Below are positions 14,429 through 20,940 of a stretch of 20,940 bases of DNA, piece after piece; the stretch's first letter is position 1, and each line of letters begins with the position of its first letter. Source of the DNA: Candidatus Atribacter alterifermentans (lineage in GTDB: Bacteria; Atribacterota; Atribacteria; Atribacterales; Atribacteraceae); the NCBI GenBank assembly GCA_012517635.1, contig JAAYUP010000462.1, positions 1-20,940 on the forward strand. The letters run 5' to 3'. The notes beneath the pieces are model-generated. The model saw nothing but the letters and a program-made list of their open reading frames with translations. It did not search any database and was not told where the DNA came from. Made by a program: the position numbers and the translations under genes.

Positions 14429-14507
14429 CTATTTTTCAAAATACCATATCCCATACATACTATCGATTGTTCTTCAAATGGAGATAAATTAAAATATGGC
14501 CGCCCAC

Positions 14508-14546
14508 AAAAAAAGGGAGCTCTGCTAAAACAGAGCTCCCTTTTTT
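14508..14546. terminator. Bidirectional terminator between cupin and CUT1 binding protein
   Basis: A perfect 10-bp stem GGGAGCTCTG (14515-14524) and CAGAGCTCCC (14531-14540) with a 6-nt loop. It is flanked by an A7 run on the left and a T6 run on the right, so it can stop both converging transcripts. Confidence 0.95.
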
Positions 14547-14576
14547 AATCTTATTTATGGTTATTGCTTTTTTTCC

Positions 14577-15947
14577 CTATTGTAACCAATCCTTTGGAGG
14601 TGCCAACCTTATAGCCCGATTTGCGACCTCTTTGATAGCATCATCAGCTGAGACTTCCTGGGTCCAAATTCTCTGGAGTTGTTCCTGCCATAATTCGCTC
14701 AGAGCGAAAGTATTTGGATTTGGAGTCCATTGTAATGCAGCATATTCTTCTAAGTTTTTGGTAACGAGAGGACGACAAGTTCCCTGACCCCATTCTGAGG
14801 TTCGTTTAATTATTTCTTCATTATTCCATACTGAATTCCGGACCGGAGTCTGCTTGTTGTATTTTAACGAAGCTTCTAACATAACTGGTTTGCTGGAAGC
14901 CCATTCCATGAATAACCAGGCTGGTTTCTTCTTTTCTGAAGCGGCGTTCATCGCAATTGACCACGCCCAGATATTGGATTTAATTCCAGCTGGTCCTTTT
15001 GGAACATGAATGGCTTTCCATTTTCCAATGATATTTTGAGCGATAGCTGGGTCATCAAGTTCTGCACCCCAATGGTCGGCATTGATGATCATAGCTGCTT
15101 TTCCAGCAATGAAAGCATCTTTTACGTCATACCAATCTAAGTTTGCCCAGTCTTTGGGACCAAAATCACGAATAAGTTTGGTCCAGAGATCGGACATGGC
15201 AACAATTTCTGGGGTATACATAGCAGGATTACCGTCTTTATCAAAATCTTTGGCACCATAGGAAGCAACCAGGCTAATGTAGGCTGAATTGGCGGTTCCA
15301 GCTCCCTTGATACCACGGCAGGTGAAAGGAAGGATATCGGTGATACCATCGGCATCAAAACCAGCTTTGACTTTTTTAGCAGCTTCATAGAGTTCGTCTA
15401 AGGTTTCGGGAGGGGTGACGCCGTATTTGTCAAGAATATCAGAACGATAATAAAGAGTATAGGCTTCAACTTGGTATGGAAGGGCATACAGTTTACCGGC
15501 TACCTTGCTAGCATTAATAGTCATGGGGAAGAAGTCATCAATATCATAAAAATCAGCATCGGTTAAAGTTGGATCCTCAAGGTAAGCATTGAGGGGTTCT
15601 AAGAATCCTCCCGGAATAAATTTCCAATTGAGCATTGGTGATGACATAACGATATCGAATTCCGGTGATTTCCCAGTTAACACGACTGTTTGTCTTTCAA
15701 AGAATTGCTGTTCTGGAAGGGTTAAAACATTAACTTTAATACCGGTGAGTTCTTCAAACTGACCGAGCAAAGCGTCAAATGTTGCCTGCATTGGGTGATT
15801 GCAAAGCAAAAGGCTAATGGATTCACCCTCAAATTGTTTCCAATTCACCTTGGTGTTCTCGAATGATCCTTGAGCAAAAGCCACACCAAGAACCATCACG
15901 AAAACAACTAAAAAAGTTACCAAAGCTAAAAATGATTTTTTTACCAT
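14577..15947 (-). CDS. Sugar ABC transporter substrate-binding protein, CUT1 family (SBP type 1)
   Basis: A 456-residue exported binding protein of the family 1 (maltose-binding-like) type. The ATG at 15947 is preferred to a GTG two codons upstream because GAGGTG lies 8 nt before it, the right spacing. Residues 1-25 form a signal peptide (FLALVTFLVVFVMVLGVAFA). The mature protein shows GKSPEFDIVMSS, GKLYALPYQVEAYTLYYR and the C-terminal RPLVTKNLEEYAALQW region. It captures a sugar or oligosaccharide that the two permeases upstream import. No cognate residues allow the sugar to be named. It is the last gene of its operon, 193 nt after the MalF-like permease and outside tight coupling, so it may have its own expression control. 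Tryptophan-rich segments suit carbohydrate stacking. Confidence 0.92.
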   Translation of the reverse strand: MVKKSFLALVTFLVVFVMVLGVAFAQGSFENTKVNWKQFEGESISLLLCNHPMQATFDALLGQFEELTGIKVNVLTLPEQQFFERQTVVLTGKSPEFDIVMSSPMLNWKFIPGGFLEPLNAYLEDPTLTDADFYDIDDFFPMTINASKVAGKLYALPYQVEAYTLYYRSDILDKYGVTPPETLDELYEAAKKVKAGFDADGITDILPFTCRGIKGAGTANSAYISLVASYGAKDFDKDGNPAMYTPEIVAMSDLWTKLIRDFGPKDWANLDWYDVKDAFIAGKAAMIINADHWGAELDDPAIAQNIIGKWKAIHVPKGPAGIKSNIWAWSIAMNAASEKKKPAWLFMEWASSKPVMLEASLKYNKQTPVRNSVWNNEEIIKRTSEWGQGTCRPLVTKNLEEYAALQWTPNPNTFALSELWQEQLQRIWTQEVSADDAIKEVANRAIRLAPPKDWLQ

Positions 15948-16140
15948 AAACACGACACCTCACTTTTAAATTTTTAAACCAAAAAAGATTGACCCGGAAA
16001 TCCTTGAATTCATTATCACCCCCAATTTAGCCAATTTTTCAATTATTCCATACCAAATCTCATTTTTTAAACTTTCCCTCCATCGGAGGGGCATGATTCG
16101 CGACGGGGTGGGTTACCTTCCCAGTTCAAAAACCGATCAT
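15948..16140 (-). other. Intergenic region between permease and binding-protein genes
   Basis: No gene is visible. A compact inverted repeat CCCTCC/GGAGGG (16076-16081 and 16085-16090, ATC loop) lies in the permease-proximal part. It lacks a T run on the minus strand, so it is more likely an mRNA-stabilising or processing hairpin than a terminator. No convincing separate promoter was found for the binding protein. Confidence 0.4.
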
Positions 16141-16992
16141 TTAAATATACGCTGTAGCATTTTTCCACATTCGGACAAAGACGAACACTAAAATATAGAT
16201 AATAACAAAAAGAATAACCGCTCCAGCCATAGCATAAGCCATGTCTCCATAACGGAACGCGTTTAGATAAACCCAGAGGTGAAGGTTGGTAGTGGCAGTT
16301 CCAGGTCCACCACTTGTCGTTGCATAAATGGTATCAAAAATTTTAAAAGAGATCACCAATCGAAACATGACCGATACTAAAACCAAGGGTCTCATCAAAG
16401 GCCAGGTAATATATCGAAAATTGTCAAAACCAGACGCTCCATCAACCATAGCCGCTTCATAGGGATCACGAGGGAGACTTTGGAGTCCAGCAAATAGGAT
16501 TAAAGCAACAAACGGGGTATAAATATAGGCATCAATAAAGGCTAAAGTTGTCAGTGCAAATCTTGGATCAGCCAGCCAGGCAATTTGCGGTACACCAAGG
16601 AAACCCAACAAATAGTTCACTACTCCGCCTGATGTAGAAAGCATCAGTTTCCACATCAAAGCCAAAAGAATCGGGGCAACCGTTAGAGGAATGATAATAA
16701 TTGAGCGAAAAAACCACTGGCCACGCCGATTTTTCGTGAGCAAGTAAGCAATTAAGCTTCCTAAAAGAAGCTCGATCGAAATCGCCAATCCGACATATTC
16801 AAAAGAAATAACAACTGCCTTCCAAAAATTCCCGTCTTTAAATAAAAAGAAATAATTCTCGAGTCCAATAAAACTGATCCCGGGATTAGCCAACCGCCAA
16901 TTGGTAAAAGAAAGATAAACTCCATACCCAAAAGGAATGACACCAACTAAGATTGGTATAATGATTGCTGGAGCAATAATCCATTTTTTCAT
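16141..16992 (-). CDS. Sugar ABC transporter permease, CUT1 (MalF/UgpA-like)
   Basis: A 283-residue inner-membrane permease with six predicted membrane segments. The cytoplasmic EAA loop, which docks the ATPase, reads DPYEAAMVDGASGFDNFRYI and continues WPLMRPL. LSFTNWRLANPG near the N-terminus is typical of MalF/UgpA-type subunits. AAGGGGGA precedes the ATG at a good distance. It starts 12 nt after the stop of the MalG-like gene. The order permease G, permease F, then binding protein is the reverse of the usual layout. No ATPase is encoded nearby. Confidence 0.93.
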   Translation of the reverse strand: MKKWIIAPAIIIPILVGVIPFGYGVYLSFTNWRLANPGISFIGLENYFFLFKDGNFWKAVVISFEYVGLAISIELLLGSLIAYLLTKNRRGQWFFRSIIIIPLTVAPILLALMWKLMLSTSGGVVNYLLGFLGVPQIAWLADPRFALTTLAFIDAYIYTPFVALILFAGLQSLPRDPYEAAMVDGASGFDNFRYITWPLMRPLVLVSVMFRLVISFKIFDTIYATTSGGPGTATTNLHLWVYLNAFRYGDMAYAMAGAVILFVIIYILVFVFVRMWKNATAYI

Positions 16993-17004
16993 TATAGTCC
17001 CCCT

Positions 17005-17859
17005 TTACTCTTTTACCGAACCGAAAGTCAATCCACGAACAATATGTTTTTGAAGTAAAATGGCCAGCACAATGGCGGGAAGGGCAGATATAATAATCGC
17101 TGCACTCATTTGTCCCCATAATACCGCTTGATACCGGATAAATCCTAAGGATCCGGTAGTGACTGGCATGGTTTTTTCTCCACAAACCACCAAAGCGAAA
17201 ACAAAGCTGTTCCAGCAAAAGATAAATGCGAGGAGGGCGGTGGCAGCTATGCCTCCCTTGGCTAAAGGAAGAACAACCCGAAAAAAGGTTTGGGAGTGAC
17301 TGCACCCATCTACTCTTGATGCTTCTTCAATGGATACCGGGATATCAAGAAAGTAACTTCGACACATCCAAACCACGAAAGGAACAGCGATTAATTGATA
17401 AACCAAAATCAGCCCCCAATAGGTATCGATGAGCCCTGCTCGCTGGTAGATTTGATAGAGAGGGAGAACAATCGCCAATTCTGGGCCAAACCAAAAACTT
17501 AATATGGTAAAAGCAATGTTTTCTCGTGAGGATTCCTTTTTAAAACGAGCCCGGGTCAATGCATAGGCTGCAGGAATACCCAATAACAACGCAAGTAAAG
17601 TCGCTCCTCCGCTGATGACGATTCCATTTAGGAAATAGCGTGGAAAATTCGGTTTAGAAGAAGGAAGTGATGTTGTACCCGTTTCTCCGGTAAATAAACC
17701 CCGATAATTTTTCGTAGTAGGTTCAAAAATAAATTTTGGTACCGATGCGGTAATATCAGAGTGGGTTTTTATAGAAAGAGAAAAGGTCCACAACATTGGA
17801 AATAGAATAACTATAACGATGATTGCAAACAGCAAATAATAAAAAAAATATCGCATCAT
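17005..17859 (-). CDS. Sugar ABC transporter permease, CUT1 (MalG/UgpE-like)
   Basis: A 284-residue inner-membrane permease with about six membrane segments and the EAA loop IPVSIEEASRVDGCSHSQTF, then VLPLAKGG. The N-terminus FPMLWTFSLSIKT is typical of MalG-type subunits. It heads the CUT1 operon. Two consecutive ATG codons begin it, and AAAGGA and AGGTGA lie just upstream, so the exact start may be either. It pairs with the MalF-like protein to form the pore. Transport requires an MsmK/MalK-type ATPase that is not present in the window. Confidence 0.93.
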   Translation of the reverse strand: MMRYFFYYLLFAIIVIVILFPMLWTFSLSIKTHSDITASVPKFIFEPTTKNYRGLFTGETGTTSLPSSKPNFPRYFLNGIVISGGATLLALLLGIPAAYALTRARFKKESSRENIAFTILSFWFGPELAIVLPLYQIYQRAGLIDTYWGLILVYQLIAVPFVVWMCRSYFLDIPVSIEEASRVDGCSHSQTFFRVVLPLAKGGIAATALLAFIFCWNSFVFALVVCGEKTMPVTTGSLGFIRYQAVLWGQMSAAIIISALPAIVLAILLQKHIVRGLTFGSVKE

Positions 17860-18253
17860 TCACCTATCCTTTTCCATTAAATTATGACGTAAAAATCGAA
17901 TATATTTCTAATTTAAGAAATTAAATAGCTTGAAGTATCATCCTGAAAAGGTATATTGAATTTGTTTATATGCTTTTTTCTCAACTTTTTAATATTAACA
18001 CAAATTATTTCGCTTTCAACACGAAAATAAATAACCGATATTCAAAATAAAAAAATATCGTATTATGCTATAAAAGTAAAAAAATAAATTGGGACAGTTT
18101 GCTTAGATTGGTACCTTCGCTTTCATCTAAGGGATGGATAAAAATGTTTTAAATGGGCGAACGAACGATTAACAATTATATATCTCTGAATTGATAGGAT
18201 GAGCTATCTTAATAGGACTAGGTTATCATTATCTTATGAAAAATAAGTTTTAT
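17860..18253. other. AT-rich intergenic region upstream of the CUT1 operon
   Basis: No gene is seen. Three imperfectly explained inverted repeats occur. ATTTCT/AGAAAT (17904-17921) lies about 45-62 nt upstream of the MalG-like start, where an operator would sit. CGATATT/AATATCG (18036-18060) could be a weak AT-rich terminator for the YvcK-type gene on the minus strand. CTTAGAT/ATCTAAG (18102-18131) has a 16-nt loop. I could not identify a convincing promoter for the operon. Confidence 0.4.
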
Positions 18254-19729
18254 TTATTTTTGCTTACTCACAGCCTGGTTATTCGATTCGTTTTCGCTGT
18301 GATCTCGCCCATCATCAAATGTAATTCGATGAGCATTTCTTTTTCGTTCTTTATAGCTATTCACCAAGCGACCCAATTTAAGGTTTTTAAACCCTTCCTC
18401 AGTATATAAAGTAAAATACAAATTCCATGATGGTTTTTCGGCTGTGAGAATTTGAATTAAAGCCCTAGCTAATTTGCTTGAGTCATGACGAGAAGGTTGT
18501 TCGTGGGACAACATAGCAGCTTCAAAAATTTTAATAGAATCGTAAGTATTGATGGCATTGGCGCTCACAATTTCGATCCCTCGTTTTGTTAGCTCTTTCA
18601 TCTCTTGAGACGTCGGTTTTTCACCATTTACTAAAATATAATTAAGCCGTTCTGGAGGAATAAACTGAAAAATGGCATTGAGGTGATCGGAAAAATCATA
18701 GTGATCGGTTTCTCCCGGTTGAGTGGTGATATTACAGATAAAAACCAAAGGAGCTGAAGAACGCAGAACAGCTTCTCTCACTTCGCTCACCGCTAAATTA
18801 CACAAAACACTGGTATAAAGACTTCCTGGGCCTAAGATGATTAAATCAGCTTCATCGATAGATTTGATCACCTCTGGAGTAGAAACCACCTTTTCGGGAT
18901 CAAGAAAAATTCGTTTAATTCTTTTTCCACAACAACCAACATTTGATTCACCAATAATAATCGTTCCATCCTCGCATTCCGCTTTGAGAACGACATTGAA
19001 AAGAGTAGTAGGAAGAACGCGACCTCGTACCGCTAAGACTTTGCTGGATTCTCCTATCGCTTTTTGAAAGTCACCAGTCACCTGAGTGAGAGCAGCTATG
19101 AATAGATTTCCGAAATTATGCCCCCTCAGAGTACTATCATGATCAAAGCGATGTTGAAAAAGTTTTGCCATTAATGGTTCAGTATCAGCTAAAGCAATGA
19201 GACAGTTGCGAATATCTCCAGGAGGAAGAATTCCCATCTCTTGCCGAAGTAATCCAGAGCTTCCACCATCGTCAAAAACCGTAACCACTGCTGTGGTATT
19301 TGAGGTATATTTTTTGATGCCCTGTAAAAGAGTATGAAGGCCGTGGCCTCCTCCAATAGCAACCACATTTGGTCCACGTTCCAGTTGTCTTTTTTTAAAT
19401 ATTTTCATGGCAACATCGTCTCCGGGAGTAGGCATAATAGCACTAAAAATCGAGCGGTTCATGTGTTGGAGCCCAAAAACAATAAAAAATATACCTAAAG
19501 CCAACCATATTAGCCCAAAACTGACTGATAACCAATAATTTCTTACTAATTGATAGACAATAGAATTCCAGGTTCGATAGATACTCCTAAAATAAGGAGT
19601 TGATACAATCAGACTTAATCCGATCGAGATAAAAATAACTCCTATTATTGCTAAAAATAGCCACCTTTTAACTTTCATTCCTGGATAAAGCCACCGCAAT
19701 CTCCCGCGAAAACGTGACTCGCCTTCCAT
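18254..19729 (-). CDS. YvcK/GlmR (CofD-like) family protein with N-terminal membrane anchor
   Basis: A 491-residue protein. The ATG at 19729 is chosen because GGAGG lies 5 nt upstream; an in-frame GTG at 19747 would place that ribosome site inside the gene. Residues about 23-42 and 66-88 are two hydrophobic membrane segments. The YvcK/UPF0052 domain begins near residue 120: VVAIGGGHGLHTLL, FDDGGSSGLLRQE, PPGDIRN, RGHNFGNLF and LGPGSLYTSVL are the nucleotide-sugar or phosphate-binding loops of the CofD-like fold. B. subtilis YvcK/GlmR is about 317 residues, binds UDP-GlcNAc and steers carbon to cell wall precursors during gluconeogenic growth. This homologue adds the membrane anchor and a polar C-terminal tail of about 60 residues (NAHRITFDDGRDHSENE). 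Companion genes often found with yvcK (rapZ/yvcJ, whiA) are absent here. Confidence 0.9.
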   Translation of the reverse strand: MEGESRFRGRLRWLYPGMKVKRWLFLAIIGVIFISIGLSLIVSTPYFRSIYRTWNSIVYQLVRNYWLSVSFGLIWLALGIFFIVFGLQHMNRSIFSAIMPTPGDDVAMKIFKKRQLERGPNVVAIGGGHGLHTLLQGIKKYTSNTTAVVTVFDDGGSSGLLRQEMGILPPGDIRNCLIALADTEPLMAKLFQHRFDHDSTLRGHNFGNLFIAALTQVTGDFQKAIGESSKVLAVRGRVLPTTLFNVVLKAECEDGTIIIGESNVGCCGKRIKRIFLDPEKVVSTPEVIKSIDEADLIILGPGSLYTSVLCNLAVSEVREAVLRSSAPLVFICNITTQPGETDHYDFSDHLNAIFQFIPPERLNYILVNGEKPTSQEMKELTKRGIEIVSANAINTYDSIKIFEAAMLSHEQPSRHDSSKLARALIQILTAEKPSWNLYFTLYTEEGFKNLKLGRLVNSYKERKRNAHRITFDDGRDHSENESNNQAVSKQK

Positions 19730-19747
19730 TTTAGCCTCCAAAATCAC

Positions 19748-20333
19748 TTTTCTTTTTGAAAATACCTGCTAACAAATCCCCTCATTGAGGAGGGCGTGCA
19801 TTTAATCCGTCATCCTGAGCTCGTTTTCCTTCTTCTTTTTCTCCCGCTCCCCCTCACACCCTCTCTCCTTCATTCTTGTGGATACGATGATCTCACCTAA
19901 CGCTATGAGCATCAACCCGAGGTTTCGTTTTTTGAAGCCGTGAGGATCTCATCTTTTTAATTTTTTATTCTTTATAACAATTTAAAAAATCCCCATTCCA
20001 TTCAATAATTCTCAAATACAATTCATGATTCTATAAGTTCCTTGATGAAGTTTTCCCACAGGTATGCTAATGTATTGTTATTAATTATAAATAGTTATTA
20101 TCTTTGATCATTTTTAATAAGTTTAATTTGTATTCGCATAAATTGATTCAGGTTATTGTAAAATGACCACAAAAAAGTGGAAACTTTTTGAATTCATTCT
20201 ACCACAATAGGATTTTTTTTAAATATCACAAAATGCTGTTTCATTAGACAGGAATTCCCTTAATGAGTACATAATGGGTTTTATAAAGACTTTTTTCTGA
20301 AATAGAAGTTATAAAGCATAAAATAGATTTTAG
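19748..20333. other. Long non-coding divergent region with repeat debris
   Basis: No gene is seen in about 590 bp between the YvcK-type gene and the ROK gene. The first part (19775-19960) looks like fused fragments of intergenic repeats. It contains a CCTCATTGAGG palindrome, a pyrimidine-rich CTCCCCCTCACACCCTCTC stretch similar to the C-rich core of the repeat at 11534-11705, and the pair GTCATCCTGAG and GTGAGGATCTCATC facing each other about 120 bp apart. The remainder is AT-rich. A short CCAC/GTGG hairpin with an A6 loop lies at 20167-20180. Confidence 0.5.
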
Positions 20334-20361
20334 TTGCAAAACTATCCCTGATATATATAAT
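20334..20361 (+). promoter_or_regulatory. Candidate promoter of the ROK-family regulator
   Basis: TTGCAA (20334-20339), a 16-nt spacer and a perfect TATAAT (20356-20361). The start would be about 42 nt before the ATG. Confidence 0.55.
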
Positions 20362-20392
20362 CATGGCTAATGATTACATTTATTGTTATTTA

Positions 20393-20407
20393 TTTCCTAT
20401 GAGGAAA
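20393..20407 (+). promoter_or_regulatory. Inverted repeat covering the ribosome site of the ROK gene
   Basis: TTTCCT and AGGAAA form a perfect 6-bp inverted repeat with an ATG loop. The right arm includes the GAGGAA ribosome site 3-5 nt before the start. It could act as an mRNA hairpin that hides the ribosome site or as a protein-binding palindrome. Confidence 0.45.
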
Positions 20408-20409
20408 CC

Positions 20410-20940
20410 ATGAACGAACAAAGAATCGGAGACAATCTTACCGATGTTAAAGTAAAAAACCGAGCTTTGGTGTTAAGTCTTGTTAAAAAAAGAGGGCTTT
20501 TATCTCGTATCGAATTAGCCCGCATTACCGGACTTACTCAACCGACCATTACCAATATTGTGAATGAATTAATTGCTTCCAATCTCCTTCAAGAGGTAGG
20601 GACTTCCGATACCAAAGCTGGACGGAAACCAATCTTGCTTGCATTTAATAACAGGGCTTTTTACACCATTGCCATTAGTTTTAGCCGGCACGGCTTTTCT
20701 GTGGCTCTTACTGATTTAACTCCTAATATTTTATATCGGCGTGACTCTGATTATGAACTTCAAGAAAATACTGAAATTGCTCTCCTTGAACTGCAAAAAG
20801 AATTCATTCATGTCCTTGAATATGCAACCCAATCTCTTCGATTGATTTTGGGTATTGGTGTAAGTGTACCTGGTCCAGTGGAAGCTGAGACCTATACCAT
20901 CCTTGCTCATCCAACATTTTTAAATCATAAATCTTTGGAT
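20410..20940 (+). CDS. ROK-family transcriptional regulator (3' end outside window)
   Basis: The reading frame is open from ATG 20410 to the window edge, giving 177 residues of a protein that is normally about 380-400. Residues about 15-75 form a winged helix-turn-helix (RGLLSRIELARITGLTQP then TITNIVNELIASNLL), followed by the linker KAGRKPILLAFN, typical of XylR/NagC-type ROK regulators. From about residue 85 the ROK sugar-kinase-like domain starts, with GIGVSVPGPVE near residue 150. The glucokinase active-site and zinc motifs lie beyond the window. Members repress sugar uptake or catabolic genes and respond to a sugar ligand. It is transcribed away from the YvcK-type gene, and its likely targets may lie downstream or in the transporter operons here. 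Confidence 0.9.
   Translation, partial: MNEQRIGDNLTDVKVKNRALVLSLVKKRGLLSRIELARITGLTQPTITNIVNELIASNLLQEVGTSDTKAGRKPILLAFNNRAFYTIAISFSRHGFSVALTDLTPNILYRRDSDYELQENTEIALLELQKEFIHVLEYATQSLRLILGIGVSVPGPVEAETYTILAHPTFLNHKSLD

Noticed and set aside
19748..20333. Riboswitch or structured leader ahead of the ROK gene
   Set aside because: The candidate promoter lies at 20334-20361, leaving only about 42 nt of leader; no known riboswitch core was recognised.

Overview
The window is low-GC bacterial DNA. Its tRNA genes encode their CCA ends, Shine-Dalgarno sites are strong and several starts are TTG. It carries a GerW/YtfJ-type pair, an Rrf2-Hcp cassette, a YvcK/GlmR homologue and two sugar ABC transporters. 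This suggests a heterotrophic, probably strictly anaerobic bacterium. An Atribacterota-like or deep Firmicutes/Thermotogota-like lineage is plausible, but I cannot prove the lineage from this stretch.

Region 1 (1-4560, mostly minus strand): tRNA-Pro; a two-gene M16 metallopeptidase operon whose subunits carry complementary halves of the active machinery; and two exported proteins that share a GerW/YtfJ-like domain, one of them extended by TPR repeats.

Region 2 (4620-10690, plus strand): tRNA-Arg with a good promoter; an intergenic copy of a dispersed hairpin repeat; then a CUT2 (ribose/rhamnose-type) ABC transporter operon. Its order is binding protein, terminator/attenuator, double ATPase, two permeases overlapping by 4 nt, and a final exported protein of unknown function that looks like a degenerate binding protein.

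Region 3 (10870-11790): initiator tRNA-Met and tRNA-Leu on the minus strand, tRNA-Lys on the plus strand, and a roughly 170-bp intergenic repeat related to the one before the CUT2 operon.

Region 4 (11790-14550, plus strand): an Rrf2-family regulator with three cysteines and a palindromic operator-like site on its own promoter, then a hybrid cluster protein (Hcp) and a small cupin. This looks like a nitric oxide/nitrosative stress cassette and ends in a bidirectional terminator.

Region 5 (14570-17860, minus strand): a CUT1 (maltose-type) ABC transporter in the order permease, permease, binding protein, with no ATPase nearby.

Region 6 (18250-20940): a membrane-anchored YvcK/GlmR homologue on the minus strand, a roughly 680-bp non-coding divergent region with repeat debris, and the first 177 codons of a ROK-family regulator that runs off the window.

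No rRNA, CRISPR array, transposase or phage gene was seen. No clearly unprecedented system is visible. The best leads are the exported GerW-domain pair, the accessory protein closing the CUT2 operon, the Rrf2 operator and the dispersed hairpin repeat.
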